Below are positions 10,034-22,500 of a stretch of DNA of 64,000 nt, piece by piece (the first letter of the stretch is position 1; each line of letters opens with the position of its first letter). Made by a program: the position numbers and the translations under genes. The stretch spans positions 25,066,913-25,130,912 of the forward strand of contig NC_046677.1 of NCBI RefSeq assembly GCF_003369915.1, written 5' to 3'. The notes beneath the pieces are model-generated. The model was not told where the DNA came from. It was given only the letters and a program-made list of their open reading frames with translations, and did not search any database. The DNA is from Drosophila miranda (lineage: Eukaryota > Arthropoda > Insecta > Diptera > Drosophilidae).

Positions 10034-13000
10034 GTGAGTTCTGCATTCTATCTATTAATAATCTTCGGCACCAGCGAGATTACAAAATACCAAAATTGTT
10101 TATAAATAATAGGCCATTAAGGCCAACCAAAGAATATAAACGAAATCGGTTTCTCCCAGCAGATCAATTAATTTAATTCCACTGGGATCTTACTCATATT
10201 CCCATTCCGCCGATGAGATTCCAGTTCCGATCTTAGATGCTTACGTCTGGGGGAAAAAGTAATCAAATGCCCACAAAGGCAACGTCATAAACATCATACA
10301 TACCTCTCCTTTCTCCCTAATGACCAGTTCTGGTTCTGCGTTTAAATATTCATTGCTTGATTTAAAGGGAACGACGATTATAATGCCAGGCGAAAGATAC
10401 TGCTGACGTGTTAAGCAGAATCAAGATGATTGAGGGAGCGCGCGCCTAAGATTCCCAGAACTGACGTTCTTAACATTCGAGAAATGTTTAGAAAAAAAAT
10501 GAAAATGCAAAAAATTACTCACGGAAATGGAATAGATTTCGCAGTAACAACTAGGCGAAACAATTTCAATTGGCAATGTTTCAATGTAGACATTACGAGT
10601 ATTTGATCGGTGACAACATTCTATTCAAATAGAAATTCATCGAACATTTGTAACCTTTAAACGATTTGACTTAGGTTCACGATGACATGCAAATTTGGAA
10701 GCGTTTGAATTGTATTTACAATACAGAATATATTTAACGCATTTACATGTAGTTTTTTGGATACGCTAGTATACTAATAACATAACGGATATATATGTAT
10801 ATTTGGAATACATCTTTAACAAAATGAATAGTTATAGTTGTATGTCCCAGATTTTTCAATGTTTTTTTATGTTTCTTTTGGATTTGCTCCGCATTTCTAA
10901 GTGGTATTAGCTATCTTAATGTAAGTGGAAATGCTTGTCAATTTTGAGTCAAAGGAACAATCAGTACTTTTATATACATATGCCCACATAAATGTTAGAG
11001 ACATCAATTGGAAATTGTAAAGCTATCTTTGCTAAATATCTATAATAGTTAAACAAAGATAATTGGGTAGTATTGTAATAATTGTTCGGCGATGGGACAC
11101 GTTCGTTATAGGGTATCGAACCGAACTAGGATGGGATGTATCTAAGATATATAATCTATGATTTATGCTATTATAGTAAATATTTTCAGCTAGTCCAATA
11201 GTCCATGTACTTCTTCAGACAGTTACAGTTTTAGTAAGTTAGGAGTTGATATGATTTCAATAGCATATAATACATTTTTGGAGAGAGATTTACATGCGAA
11301 TAACTTATAAAGAAGTACAAATTTCTGAAAACTAAAGTAAGTTCATCTCTTCAATTCAATAATAATGAAATACTACTAAACATAAACCAATGAAAAACCG
11401 ATTTAAAATGCACTGGAAAAGGCTTTAAGAGAATCAATTAAAATGGCAGCTCCAGGGAAAAACAATTAGCTAAATAGATTCCACCTCCTGAGCAAGCTGA
11501 ATGTTTGACATTCTTCAACCCTAAACAAATACAGTGAAAGCTCCTCCAAATGAACCGTCCTTAGTTGAACAAAAATAATAATAATAAGAATAAGCAAGAA
11601 GTCTCCACGTTAAACACATTATTACTCAATGCCCATCTCTGACAAGGAACACTCTGGAATGGTGGTTGTCCATCTACCGGAGCGTTCACTGTATGAGCGA
11701 AAACAAAACAAAATAAAACTGTGCAATTGCAATGGACGACGATTCATTTCCAGTTCCAGTTTCAGTGAGAAATGGCAATAAGTTCTAATCCGATCCAGCC
11801 CGGTGCCGGCCACGCTCCTGAGTCGTGCCTCCGCCTCCTCCTCTTGCCACTGCGCCACCGATTCCACGGTGCTTCACAAATCGCTGCCACATTAATTAAT
11901 TAACAGTTTGTTTGTGATGACTGTTGCTATTATGGTTGTTGTTGTTATTGTTGTTTTTTTTTTCTGTGGTTGCGGTGTGTTGCTATTATTGCTGTTGATT
12001 TTCTATAAGACAAACCACAGACACACTTACACAAACACACAATAAATGTTAACTCTGTCGCTATTGCTGCTCTAGCCATCTGTCCATCTCTCTCTTTCTC
12101 TCGAAGTTACCTGAAGTTGTGAAATGACAAAGAGTCAAAGTCCCAAAGTCTTTGGCTCAGACAACCTTGATATGGTCATCTGGCTGGTAGATTTAACGAA
12201 AGACTAGCTTCTGGGATCGAATCTGTAGATACTCTGGTAGTTCAGTAGTCATATATTGTCTGAATTTCCCTAAACCAAACGCATTTTACTACGACGAGGT
12301 AGTAGTAGAATTAATATCAATATTCCTCTCTTCTCTGCTTTGCCAAGATTTTATCGAAACTATTATGCCCTCTGAAAGAGTACAGCAAGAAATAGCTTAA
12401 ACATTGCATGCGGAACTCGAAAGCGAATTCGAACTCAAAGTCAAACTCGAACTCGAAATGAGCATCAACTCCGCAACTGCATTTACCAAATTATGCAATG
12501 CAGAGGCTGAAAACTGGAATGGCAAGGCAACCATTCCCACACCACTCCACACACCACACACATGCACACGTATATACATATGTACATAACTCTCCCGGAG
12601 CTTGGAACTGATCGGCTGCACTTGCTCTCGGCTCTCAGCTCTGTACAGATTTCCGCATGGGCGAACAACACTCTCACTTGCTCTCACGCACACTTGCAGG
12701 CCGATGCCGATGCTGCTGCTTTAATTGAAAATCGTGTGTGAGTGAGTGATACAATTGAGTTTGCCGAGCAAGTGCCTCCGCTACAGCCTCTGGCTCCTCT
12801 TGCTGATGATTCATGCTCGTTTTCGGGGAATCCAAAGCCAATCAAGTGTAGCGTGCCCCAGACGGACAGGTTTTCTGTTTTACCTTTTTGTTTTTTTTTT
12901 TTTGTTAGTATGCCAAACAGAAGTTGGGCTAAACCACGAAGCAGTTACTTTAGCCGTGGCCCAAAGAAGAGCACATACAATAGGTAGTGGACGAAAGCGG

Positions 13001-16000
13001 TGCTAACTGATAAGCCATTAGCTTTGCTGGAAATCTTTTCATATACATTGATCTACACATACAGTCATGTGACAAAAAAATAAGAACACCTGGCTATGTT
13101 CTAGAAAAAGCTCTATAAAATAATTATTTTCAGTAATTTTGAATTGCGTTATGTTTGCACTTCTGTAAGTAAAAATAAAAACCCAAGTCTAGCACAAATT
13201 TTGTTCTATATTTCATAGACTTAAAGCAGTGCAAAATAGTAGGGACACACACATACAATATAATATACATACATACTTCGTAATTATATGAGTAGTTTTA
13301 GATATACGAAAGGAAAGGAAAAACCAAAACTCTTGAGAATAATATGATGAGATTCGTGAAGGCAAACCTTTCTATACTACGAATAACACTTACATATGTG
13401 TAACAATCTAAAGTCTATAAGAAACACGTATAAATCCTTGTCTATCGAAGAAGAATGTCCCAAGATGATGCTAATCGCGGTGGGGCCTGTGTAAGTAAGT
13501 ACAAATGTAAGGAGATCATCGACCCTTTGCCACAAAAAAGCTACGAAATCAGTTCAAATTTCCACACGAGCGCTAAGAAAGCTTTATCGACATGGATGAC
13601 AAATATTCCACCAGACAAACAAAACTTGGTTGATTGGCCAGAGAAGTAAACAAACAAACACGTTAATCATAAGCTGAGCTTTGAGCGCTCCTTGGCAATA
13701 TTTGTCCAGTTTGCTCCATAAATCGTACGGCTAATTGCTCCCAAAGGATCAGATAAAAAGCGCTTTTATATTGTTTTCGTTTCGTCGGTGGATGAGGAGG
13801 GCATGAAAAGTTCGACGTAGTAGAGGATGGTATTTTTTCGTATACACTCCACCCCGCCTTATCGTGTTTCGCTGCTGGCAAACATTTAGAGTTCATTTGT
13901 AATTTTGCTCATCTCGTTATTGATATCCCCCCCTGGCCACTACCACTATCTGCATGACTGTCTGAATGTCTTGCATGTTAATGCTCTTTGTCTCTCTCTC
14001 TCTCTCTTTTGGTGTGGCTCCACTATTGCACGGAGTGGTGGTCACATTATAAACAGTGGCCTCAAAAGCGGAGGCAGAGGAGCAATAAAAGCAGAAACAA
14101 CAACAAGTGGTTGCTCAACTCTGTCACCCGTCTGCCTCCCCTTAATACATATCATTTCTGCTTTGTCCCACTCCGCTGTTCGCTGTTCGCTTTGGTTCGG
14201 TTCGGGGCTTGGCTCTGTTTGTCTGCAGTCTCTCCTTCTCTCCGGCTCTCCGCCAGTCGTACGCGTGTGACCTTGAATCACACATGTGCCAGAATTGCAG
14301 GGGGGTACGGAATTTTGCCCGCTTCGCATACGTCTTCTCTTCTCTGCTGCTTCGGCTGCTGATAGGATCTCGAAAACGAAGCTGAAACATAAAGAGAAGG
14401 TAAAGTTTGACGCAGAAATCGAACTGTTTCGGCATCGACGTCACTGGAAGCCGCAGTGATCTCAATCAAATCGATGTTGAGATGTGTGGCGAAATGTCGT
14501 TTCAATAACACCAAAATGTATGCCTAAAATCAGACTCATGGGAAACGATTTGTCGTTAAATATCTTAAGATTTGGGATACCATGGCATCTCTGGAATGTG
14601 TTTAATATATCAATAATACTATACGAATCAAAAATTCTATGAGAGGTGCTAAAATTCTCCTTTTAATTCATTAATCTTCGAGTGGATATCTCCGCTCCAA
14701 GTAAAAATGCGCAAGATCGTGGTTTTTTAATTTTCAAAAAAATATTTTGTGGGCATTGCAAATTTGCAATTTTGTCGCACAATGTTCTTGTTCTTCCTCT
14801 ATTGCTCAGTCTTTTCCATTCATAATTTAAATTCCATATTAAATATGCAGTTCTTCTGTTAATTAAATTGTAAGCCCATTCAGGAATATGTATGTAAATA
14901 GATTTTGGCAAATATCTCACAGAATGCAGTCGATCCAGTACCCTGCCCACGCCCCATTGGGATTTTGTTTTTAGTTTGGAAATTTTGTTGGCCGAACCCA
15001 ACAAAAATAAACTATACAAGCTGCATATGTATATGCACCGACAATAATGAAATATTTCTGCCCGATTTGCAATCTCAACAGAAAATATTTTCTCCCGATG
15101 GATGGACGTACATATACTCGGATTTCGTGCTCGTGTTTATTTAAATGACTGAAATCTGTTGATGGAACAGAAGCCAAAAATTGAGTTAATAACTCAGTCG
15201 TCTCTGACCTTAGACGATGTCGAGAGTTTTGTAGTTTTTTTGGTTTTTTTTTTCGTCTATTGCTAGTTGGGGAATTTGTCTGTTTAAATTAGCAGCGCTA
15301 TATGGATTTTATACATTTACATTTGGCGAGGGTCGAGTCGGGCTGGTTACTTTTTCAGGTATGCCAATTCTTGGGAAAATCAATAAAACTAGAGCTGTCA
15401 ATATTTAATAAATAGAGCTTCTCTGTTTTACTATGGGAGAGTGAATTGTGGAAATAAGATTCACACATTTGCAAGGAGCAAATGATCTATGGAACTGCGG
15501 TTTTCCGTTTACTCCCTGGTTGGATGAATCCCTCAGTAGGAGATAGAAATTTATATAGTATCACGTTCATATTAATAGTTTTTTATAAGAGAAGATCTTT
15601 TCTCTTTGATCTTTTTTTGCAATCAGTTTGATTCAAAAAGATTCAAATTTTACCTATTATGGAAAACAATGCATATTTTTTTGGAATGCCATAATAAGAT
15701 CAATAGATCATCTTTGAGCTCTGCAAATGGCAGGAATAAAATTCTTGCCAAAGCAAAAAGAACATTTATTTATAACCAAATCGAATTGTGGAACACCTGC
15801 AGCGTATTATAAAAATCTCAACACTTTGGCAAACCCACTTTAAATTCAATAAGTTTTTTTGTTTTTGCGTCTTGTTACGTCATTCAAGTACAAAAAAGAA
15901 AAGAAAATAAACCGAACAATACGCACAAGGAACTTAGATAAACAAAAAAAAAAGCATAACAAACAAAAACCAGGAAAAGCTAGCTTCATGGGCCGAAGCT

Positions 16001-16528
16001 GTGGATACTCTTGGAGATCCATCGTACTCATTGAAGATAGAAAGTATAGAAAAACGATTTCATTAGAATAAAACTACATATTTACATTAAAATATTATGC
16101 AGGTGTTCTTAATACAAACGATATGTAACTTTTGTTTTGTGCGCAGCGCAGCAAACATCTGGTCGAAATCGTAGTACCCTATTGCCAGGGCATAAAAAGA
16201 AGCATGTGGGTGCGGGAGGAGTAGGAGAGGAGGGAAGTGAGATGAGAGAGCGCCTGGCAGACTGGAAATGAAAACAAAAGTATGCGCTCCGCTCCGCTCC
16301 TCATGGAATTCCAAACGATATCAGCGCCCGCAGTTTATCAAGTATACGCGCGCGCCCGTCGTCGGCCTATCAGACGTGCTGCTCTCCACGATCACTCGGC
16401 GAGAGAGAGCCGAGCCCAGACCGAGCCCAGACCGAGCCGATGCCAAAGCCGGGGCCGACGAGGCGGAGTCGATCTCAGCTGCAATCGCCAGCGAGTCGAT
16501 GTGCTGAGACCCGGAGCCCAGGGATCGC
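10034..16528. other. Long non-coding stretch, probably Dif first intron
   Basis: No exon is supported here. The open frames are short, low in complexity or lack domains. The stretch contains many simple runs: GTT/GTTGTT near 11930-11960, CT near 13990-14010, and a series of short overlapping GAACTCGAA/CAAA words near 12415-12460. One Tc1-like remnant is listed separately. The G+C content rises sharply after about 16270, before promoter P2. Confidence 0.5.
13062..13649. mobile_element. Possible degenerate Tc1/mariner-like remnant
   Basis: TA followed by CAGTCATGTGACAAAAAAAT at 13062 has the look of a Tc1-type terminal repeat (TA target, CAGT start). About 400 bases on, the frame 13455-13649 has a block HTSAKKALSTWMTN followed by LVDWPEK, loosely like the HTS...W...DWP portion of Tc1 transposases. 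No matching right end is present nearby; a 12-base inverse match (CAGGTGTTCTTA near 16098) is too far and too short to rely on. Weak evidence overall. Confidence 0.3.
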
Positions 16529-16564
16529 TCAGTTTCGAGACAAACATTTCGGTGGTCGGACGTG
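16529..16564 (+). promoter_or_regulatory. Core promoter P2 (perfect Inr + DPE)
   Basis: TCAGTT at 16529-16534 is a perfect initiator with A+1 at 16531. At exactly +28 to +34 lies GGACGTG, a perfect match to the extended DPE RGWCGTG, and +24 is G, the preferred base. No TATA box. The surrounding 250 bases are unusually G+C-rich. A plus-strand start here would probably be an alternative Dif promoter. The first exon end is unclear: GGTTAG near 17175 and GGTGCA near 17110 are weak donor candidates. The transcript would contain upstream ATGs (for example near 16640), unlike P1. Confidence 0.6.
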
Positions 16565-19500
16565 CCAGGCCGGAGAAATCATTCGCTTCCCACATTGTAA
16601 CGCATATTGTGCAAGTCACACGCGACCATTTTCAGTGCATGTGTATGCGAGTGCGTGTGTGTGTGTGTCTATGTGTTTGTTAATTATACGCGACACGACA
16701 ACTACATAGTTAGTTCGAGCTCTATTCGAGTATGTGTGAATAAATCAATGTTCGCGGCGGCTGCATTGCTAATAAAGCAACAACAAAAAATATAAAAAAC
16801 AATAACAAAAACGCACACTTGAAAGATTGCGTTGCTGTTTTCATTTCATAGCCATATCTCACCAAACTGAAGACAACAAAAAGAAACGAATTTGGCGCGC
16901 AGTGAACGAATGATAAGACCGTCGGTGAACAGTCATCGAATATAAACAAAATACACACAAATATAAAACAAAATTTAATGAAATACACGTGTCACAGCAA
17001 CTCAGCAAAGAGATAATTCGATTACGGTACAGTAAACCCATAAGTGCATTCAGATCAACGTCAAAACAACGAAAATTAACACAATTTGAAGGCAATAACA
17101 TTTGTGACAGGTGCAAAAGCAAAAGCAAAAGCAAAAACAAAAACCAACAGCAACGCAACATATAACCCATAAAAGGTTAGCAGCAACCATCATAGCCATC
17201 CAATCCACTAACTAAACAAATGGTGAAAAATCTAAGGCGCAGTTTATAAAGCTACTTACCCTCTCCATCTCTGAATGAGTACAGACATTGAATAGTCGGC
17301 TTCGGGCAGCTTCCCTCCTCTCCATTCCCTCCACCGCCATTGCAATGACACTGCAAGAAATACAAATATATAACAACAATTGGCTCGTGGGATTAGCGGA
17401 ATAAATAAGTTATAATCCCAGATACATAAATAACGAGCAAACACATGCTGTGGGGTGGCAATTAATTAACTAACTGCCACATGTAATGCAAATTTTATTT
17501 ATAAATATGGAAAAGCAGAGAAGTGCATTGGAGATCGTTCGAAATTAATGTTTTTCGGGAAGGTTACTATCTGTAAAAGTCACTCATTCCGTTGTTATCT
17601 GCACCAGCGCTTATCTACAGCGTGTGCCTCTTTGCCTCTTTCTACGCCTTAAAAGTACCTACCTATATGAAATTTGAACCAGAAAATTCCGAAACTCTTT
17701 TGTAAGGCTATCGCTGCTCACAGATAAATGACGTCACAGCGCTGCTTTTGTAATGCAACTACACGAAAAAGTGAGAGGCATTGCACACACACCCAAATTT
17801 GATGGGACTCCTCCTCCCTCTTACACAGTTGCTCTTTGCCCTATGATTTGTAACGAGTGAGCGTGAGAGCAATCTGATCTGATCTCTTTTTGCTCATTGT
17901 AAAGCCACAAAAATTCATCTGAGGACGCAGGCAGCAGGGCATTGCCAGATTGGAAAAATGAGTGACATGCGAAACGCAAATTAAAAAAGCATCGACATAT
18001 GTACAATGTACATTATATACAATACACGAACATATAGACATGGTCTGATGGTTTTATAAATGTCTCATTAAATAACTATTTATGAAAGATGATGCATTTA
18101 TGGCCAACAACCGATGAAGTCAAAATAGAAGAAGGATACATATTGTTCTTTTGGAAAGAAGAAAAAAAAGGAGAAGATTTCAGCACACGCTTCCCACTTG
18201 ATTTGTAATACCGATTAAGTATTCCTTCTGTCGCTTACCCTTGCTTTTTTCAAGTTTTTTCAAGTGTAACATTAGATTTTTCAGCACAACTGATGCATTT
18301 TACAATACCAAGAAAATATGGCAATAAATCGCTATAGAATGAAGGCAGCAAACTGCGATTTAATGTAATTATTATACATATTCGTAGTCGTAGTTGGGTT
18401 TAAGTATATGCGAGTCTAGAGGTGGTTCCCTGTTTGATCTGTCTCTGTGCCACAGGGGCAATAACAACAGCGATTACCGATGAATGCAATTCATTTACAT
18501 ACTCGTACTGGCTCCAAACCACAAATTGTATGAACATACATATTTCTAAAGTACGAGTAAATATGTATACTCCCATGTACATATGCCGGAACTGCTCCCC
18601 TGAGTAGACATTTCCTTTCCTCTAGAATGCATTAAATATAATTTTATTGCTTGTTTGCTTATCGCAAAGTCAAGTTTTACAAAATGCCTTGAAATGTGTG
18701 TGCTGTACTATATGGTACATACAATATAAATATATATAGCCATTGATAACGAGGGAAAGCAAGCCGAAATATGTGTACATAGCTGAAAATGGCCACGTTT
18801 CTTATCAAAACTAGAAATCATCTCTGGGGAACTCTCCAGTCCCCAGGAGGAATACTTGTTAGAGTCAAAGAAATTTCAATGCTGGCTTTTCTCTCACCAA
18901 ATTCCAGGCCCCTCTCTCTCAGTCTATCTCTCCCTCCATCAATACTAAACTGTAATCAACATTCAATTGACCGCAGGTCGACAAACATGGCCAAGATCTG
19001 TACAAAGAAACAAAAGCAGAGAAAAACAAAACGCTCGCCGAAATGCAAATATTTATATAAGACAATTGTAAATATTTTTACAACTGAAGACCAGGCCAGG
19101 CCCGGCTAGGCCAAGAAAAAAGTTTATAAAAATGATGCCATACGGCATCTGGAAGATTTCGTTTATTTCATTTGTAATCAAAGGAACTGCATTCGCACAT
19201 GAACCGAAACCGAAATCCAATAAAGTCTTAAATACTTTTGTGCCTTATCCACGGACACGGACACAGACACGCACTCGGGCACGGGCACGGGCACAGGCAC
19301 GGCCTGGCAGGGCCATACAAATAGAATGAGATGGAACAGTAGTCATGGTCAAAACTTACTTAAATATCGATTTATCTGCGCCTATGCTCAGAAACAGATC
19401 CCTAACTTTTATTCTTGGGGCATGAACCGAGGGCCAAGCCAAAAACTAGGCGGCCAACAGCAACAGCAGCAGCGGAATTGTTTTTGGTAATTGATGAAAG

Positions 19501-22500
19501 AAAAACCCAAACAAAACACACACACTTTTCACACCTTCTGTACCACATAGAAACGTGGGATTCATACATACATACATATGTACAAGGTATCATATACCCC
19601 CTTGCCCGCAGATATATAACTTTGCCATTTATATTGTTCAGATGGTGTTCGGATTGAAAGTTATTGGAAATTAAATGCCAACGGAAGGAGGAAGGTCACA
19701 CGGTGGCAGGGCAAGTGTGTGGCAGGGCGTGTTGCGGGTGGAAAACACTTGTGGGTTAAACGATTATAGGTCAAACGGTATCGGTATCCATCTGGGTATC
19801 GCTTCAGCCAGAGTTTGGTTGAGTGAAAAATTAAAGGCATCCAACACCTCGTTAAACATTCTATCATATTTCTGTAAAAACTTTGCTAATGAAATCAATT
19901 TGGGAACTTCATGGCATCGTTTACAAGTCTAAGACGAGTGTGCTTCTGACTAACTGACGTTTCCTTGTGGAAATTTTGCATCAATCATGCTATAGTTCCA
20001 AAAAGGTAGAGCTCTATGGGGCAGAAAATTGATTGGAAAACCTAAACCAGTTAAATCCTGTTTATATTTACAAAGACCTACATGTCCACGTTCAGGACAA
20101 CCCAGCAAAATCATGTAAATTCTTTCGTTTCCGTTCAGCGGAATACTGTATTTCCCAAACAATATTGTATTCGTCTAGGCAAATTCTTCCACGATCTGTC
20201 ATCTCATATCCAGAGAGCACACAGCGTAAAAAACACGCATACGCCACGTTGTATGCGGTGGGCAGGCCACAGGCTGCCTCTGAAAATGTTGAATTGATTG
20301 AATTGTGAAAACTTTTATCGCAAAATAATTAAATGCTGCGGTTTCTCCAATTTTTGGGCATCGCGTGTCGAGTGTTTTGTTCGGTTTTAATATTTTTCTT
20401 TGTGTGCCCGAGTGTACGAGTAGCTGGGTGTCTTGGCCATTAGAATGGAAATTGTTCTAACGCTTCGCTGGCTTTTCTATGCTGCCTGCCCGGGAACGGG
20501 CCCGGGTGCTGGCCTAGTGCTGGCCTGGTGTCTGGTGTGGTCTGGTCTTGTCTGGTTTGGTTCGGCATTCTGAGAATGCCTTTGGTTACTCTCAGCATTA
20601 TTTACTAGACTGCAAAATATGTTCTGTTCCTTTGATTTTTGCTTGAAAAGACATGAAAATCGATTTGTTGTATAATTTAACATTTGCTGCCGCTCCTCAC
20701 AGGTTGTGTTCCGTTGTGTTCCGCTCTGTTGTGTACTGGGCGGAGAGCGAGCGTGTTGAATGAAGAAGCCAAATGTAACCGGAAAATGTGAGAGAATTAA
20801 TGGCCTTTTAATTAGTTGCGCACATTAACAGTTTTCAGGTGGCATGGCATACGAATTAAAATCCCAACAAAAGCAAACAAATGAAAACAAAATCTGGAAA
20901 ACGAATACCGAAATACTTTTCAATGATATTTTCATTGTAGAAGCAGAAACAGAAATTATATTCCACTGCTCATGGCAGGTTTCACTCCATTGGCGAATGC
21001 CATCGACTGACTCACAATTGAAGACACAATTCAGAGGAGAGGTTATCTCCCCACACAATAGACACTGGACAGTAGTCGCCATAATCGTACAGTTTAATAA
21101 TCGCTCAGTTACCCCCTCTTTTGATTCCCACTTAGCTGAAGAAATCTGTTTGGGATTACCCAGAGATAGGCAGTGGGAAAACCTCATCAGAAGCAGCAGC
21201 ATATGTACATCTGTGTGGAAATAGAAATGGCAAGGAATAAAAGTAGCTCCTCGCTCTACTGCCTGGAAATCCATTTCTGCCTGCTGTCTCCACAAATTAG
21301 ATAACAATTTTCCATGGGAAAATTTGGTGGCAATCAATAAGGCAACCAAAACACACAAAATATTGCACTCAACGGGAGACAGATTCAATTATGGTCGGTC
21401 TATATCTCTGTTTTCTCGTATAGAAAAGGAGCAAAAAGAGTTTTGCCAAAAGTACGGGTCCACCACACTGTAGATGTACGTCAAAGGCAGCACTTTTGTA
21501 GTTTCATTCAATCAAAAGAAAAGATCGGTAGTTGGAGTTAATGTTTTGAATTCTGTCGAAACGTTTGGAATTACGGCATACGGACCCCGACACTCATTAG
21601 ACCTCGGCGATCTGATTTGGGCTTGCATACTAAAACTATGCCTTCGAAAAGGCATTGGTCTAGGTGCCAGGTGTTCAAAGAGCCAAGCGCGATTCTGGAC
21701 ACTTTGAGCACCGAATATAAGAAAATAACCGAGTTAATGGGTTAATGGGTGACCCCGACATATCTTCATATCAAAAGAATGCAATTATCTTCAACTCACA
21801 GTACAGTGAACACTTTCACACATATTTCCATTGCAAACAGGTTGAATAAAGTTTGAAATCAAGGAGCAAAAAATCCTTAGATATTTGTATATTCATCAAA
21901 CACAGGAGGCCAAATGGATTTGCTGCAAATGACAGCGTGGTTAGGCCCTCTATGGAAGACACTGTATGGGGAAGGAGGAACTGGCGGGGCAAACCATAAT
22001 TTCCTTTATTGATTTTCCTAGTCAACTTTTCTTTTTCTTCGCCTGAGAAGATGCCATTCGTACTTTTTGGTGACAGGCAGAATTTGTTTCGGGGAAACTT
22101 TTTATTTGAATTTAATTTTTTCTATTTATATAACATATACGGAACGGAACGGAATAAGTACGAGTACGAGTATATGGAATATAATGCAGGGCTCGAGCAC
22201 TCAACACCAATACCAACACCAACACTGGCTCAAAGGGAGGCCCAGTCACGCACACAAACGCACACGCACTCGCACACACTCGCATGCCAGCTTAAGCACT
22301 TGAGGTGCCAATGGAAGAGAAAGGGAGATAGAATGTTGCTACCCTGTAAAGCGTAGAGAACAAGGCTGGCTGTACTAGCCATGCACTAGAGAGCATGGAA
22401 CAAGCAGGAAGTAGGTCTTTTCAGAGCACAAAAGCTCTGGCTAGCGACTACTTTAGATGCCGGGAAAAATCTTTACCACGCCTCCTTCTTGGTAAAATTG

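Noticed and set aside
12825..12836. GGGGAATCCA, a possible kB site for Dif autoregulation
   Set aside because: One isolated near-match in 18 kb is expected by chance; no cluster with GATA or other Rel sites was seen.
16098..16109. Right end of the Tc1-like remnant at 13062
   Set aside because: Only 12 bases match in inverse orientation, the outer part of the repeat is missing, and the 3-kb span does not fit.
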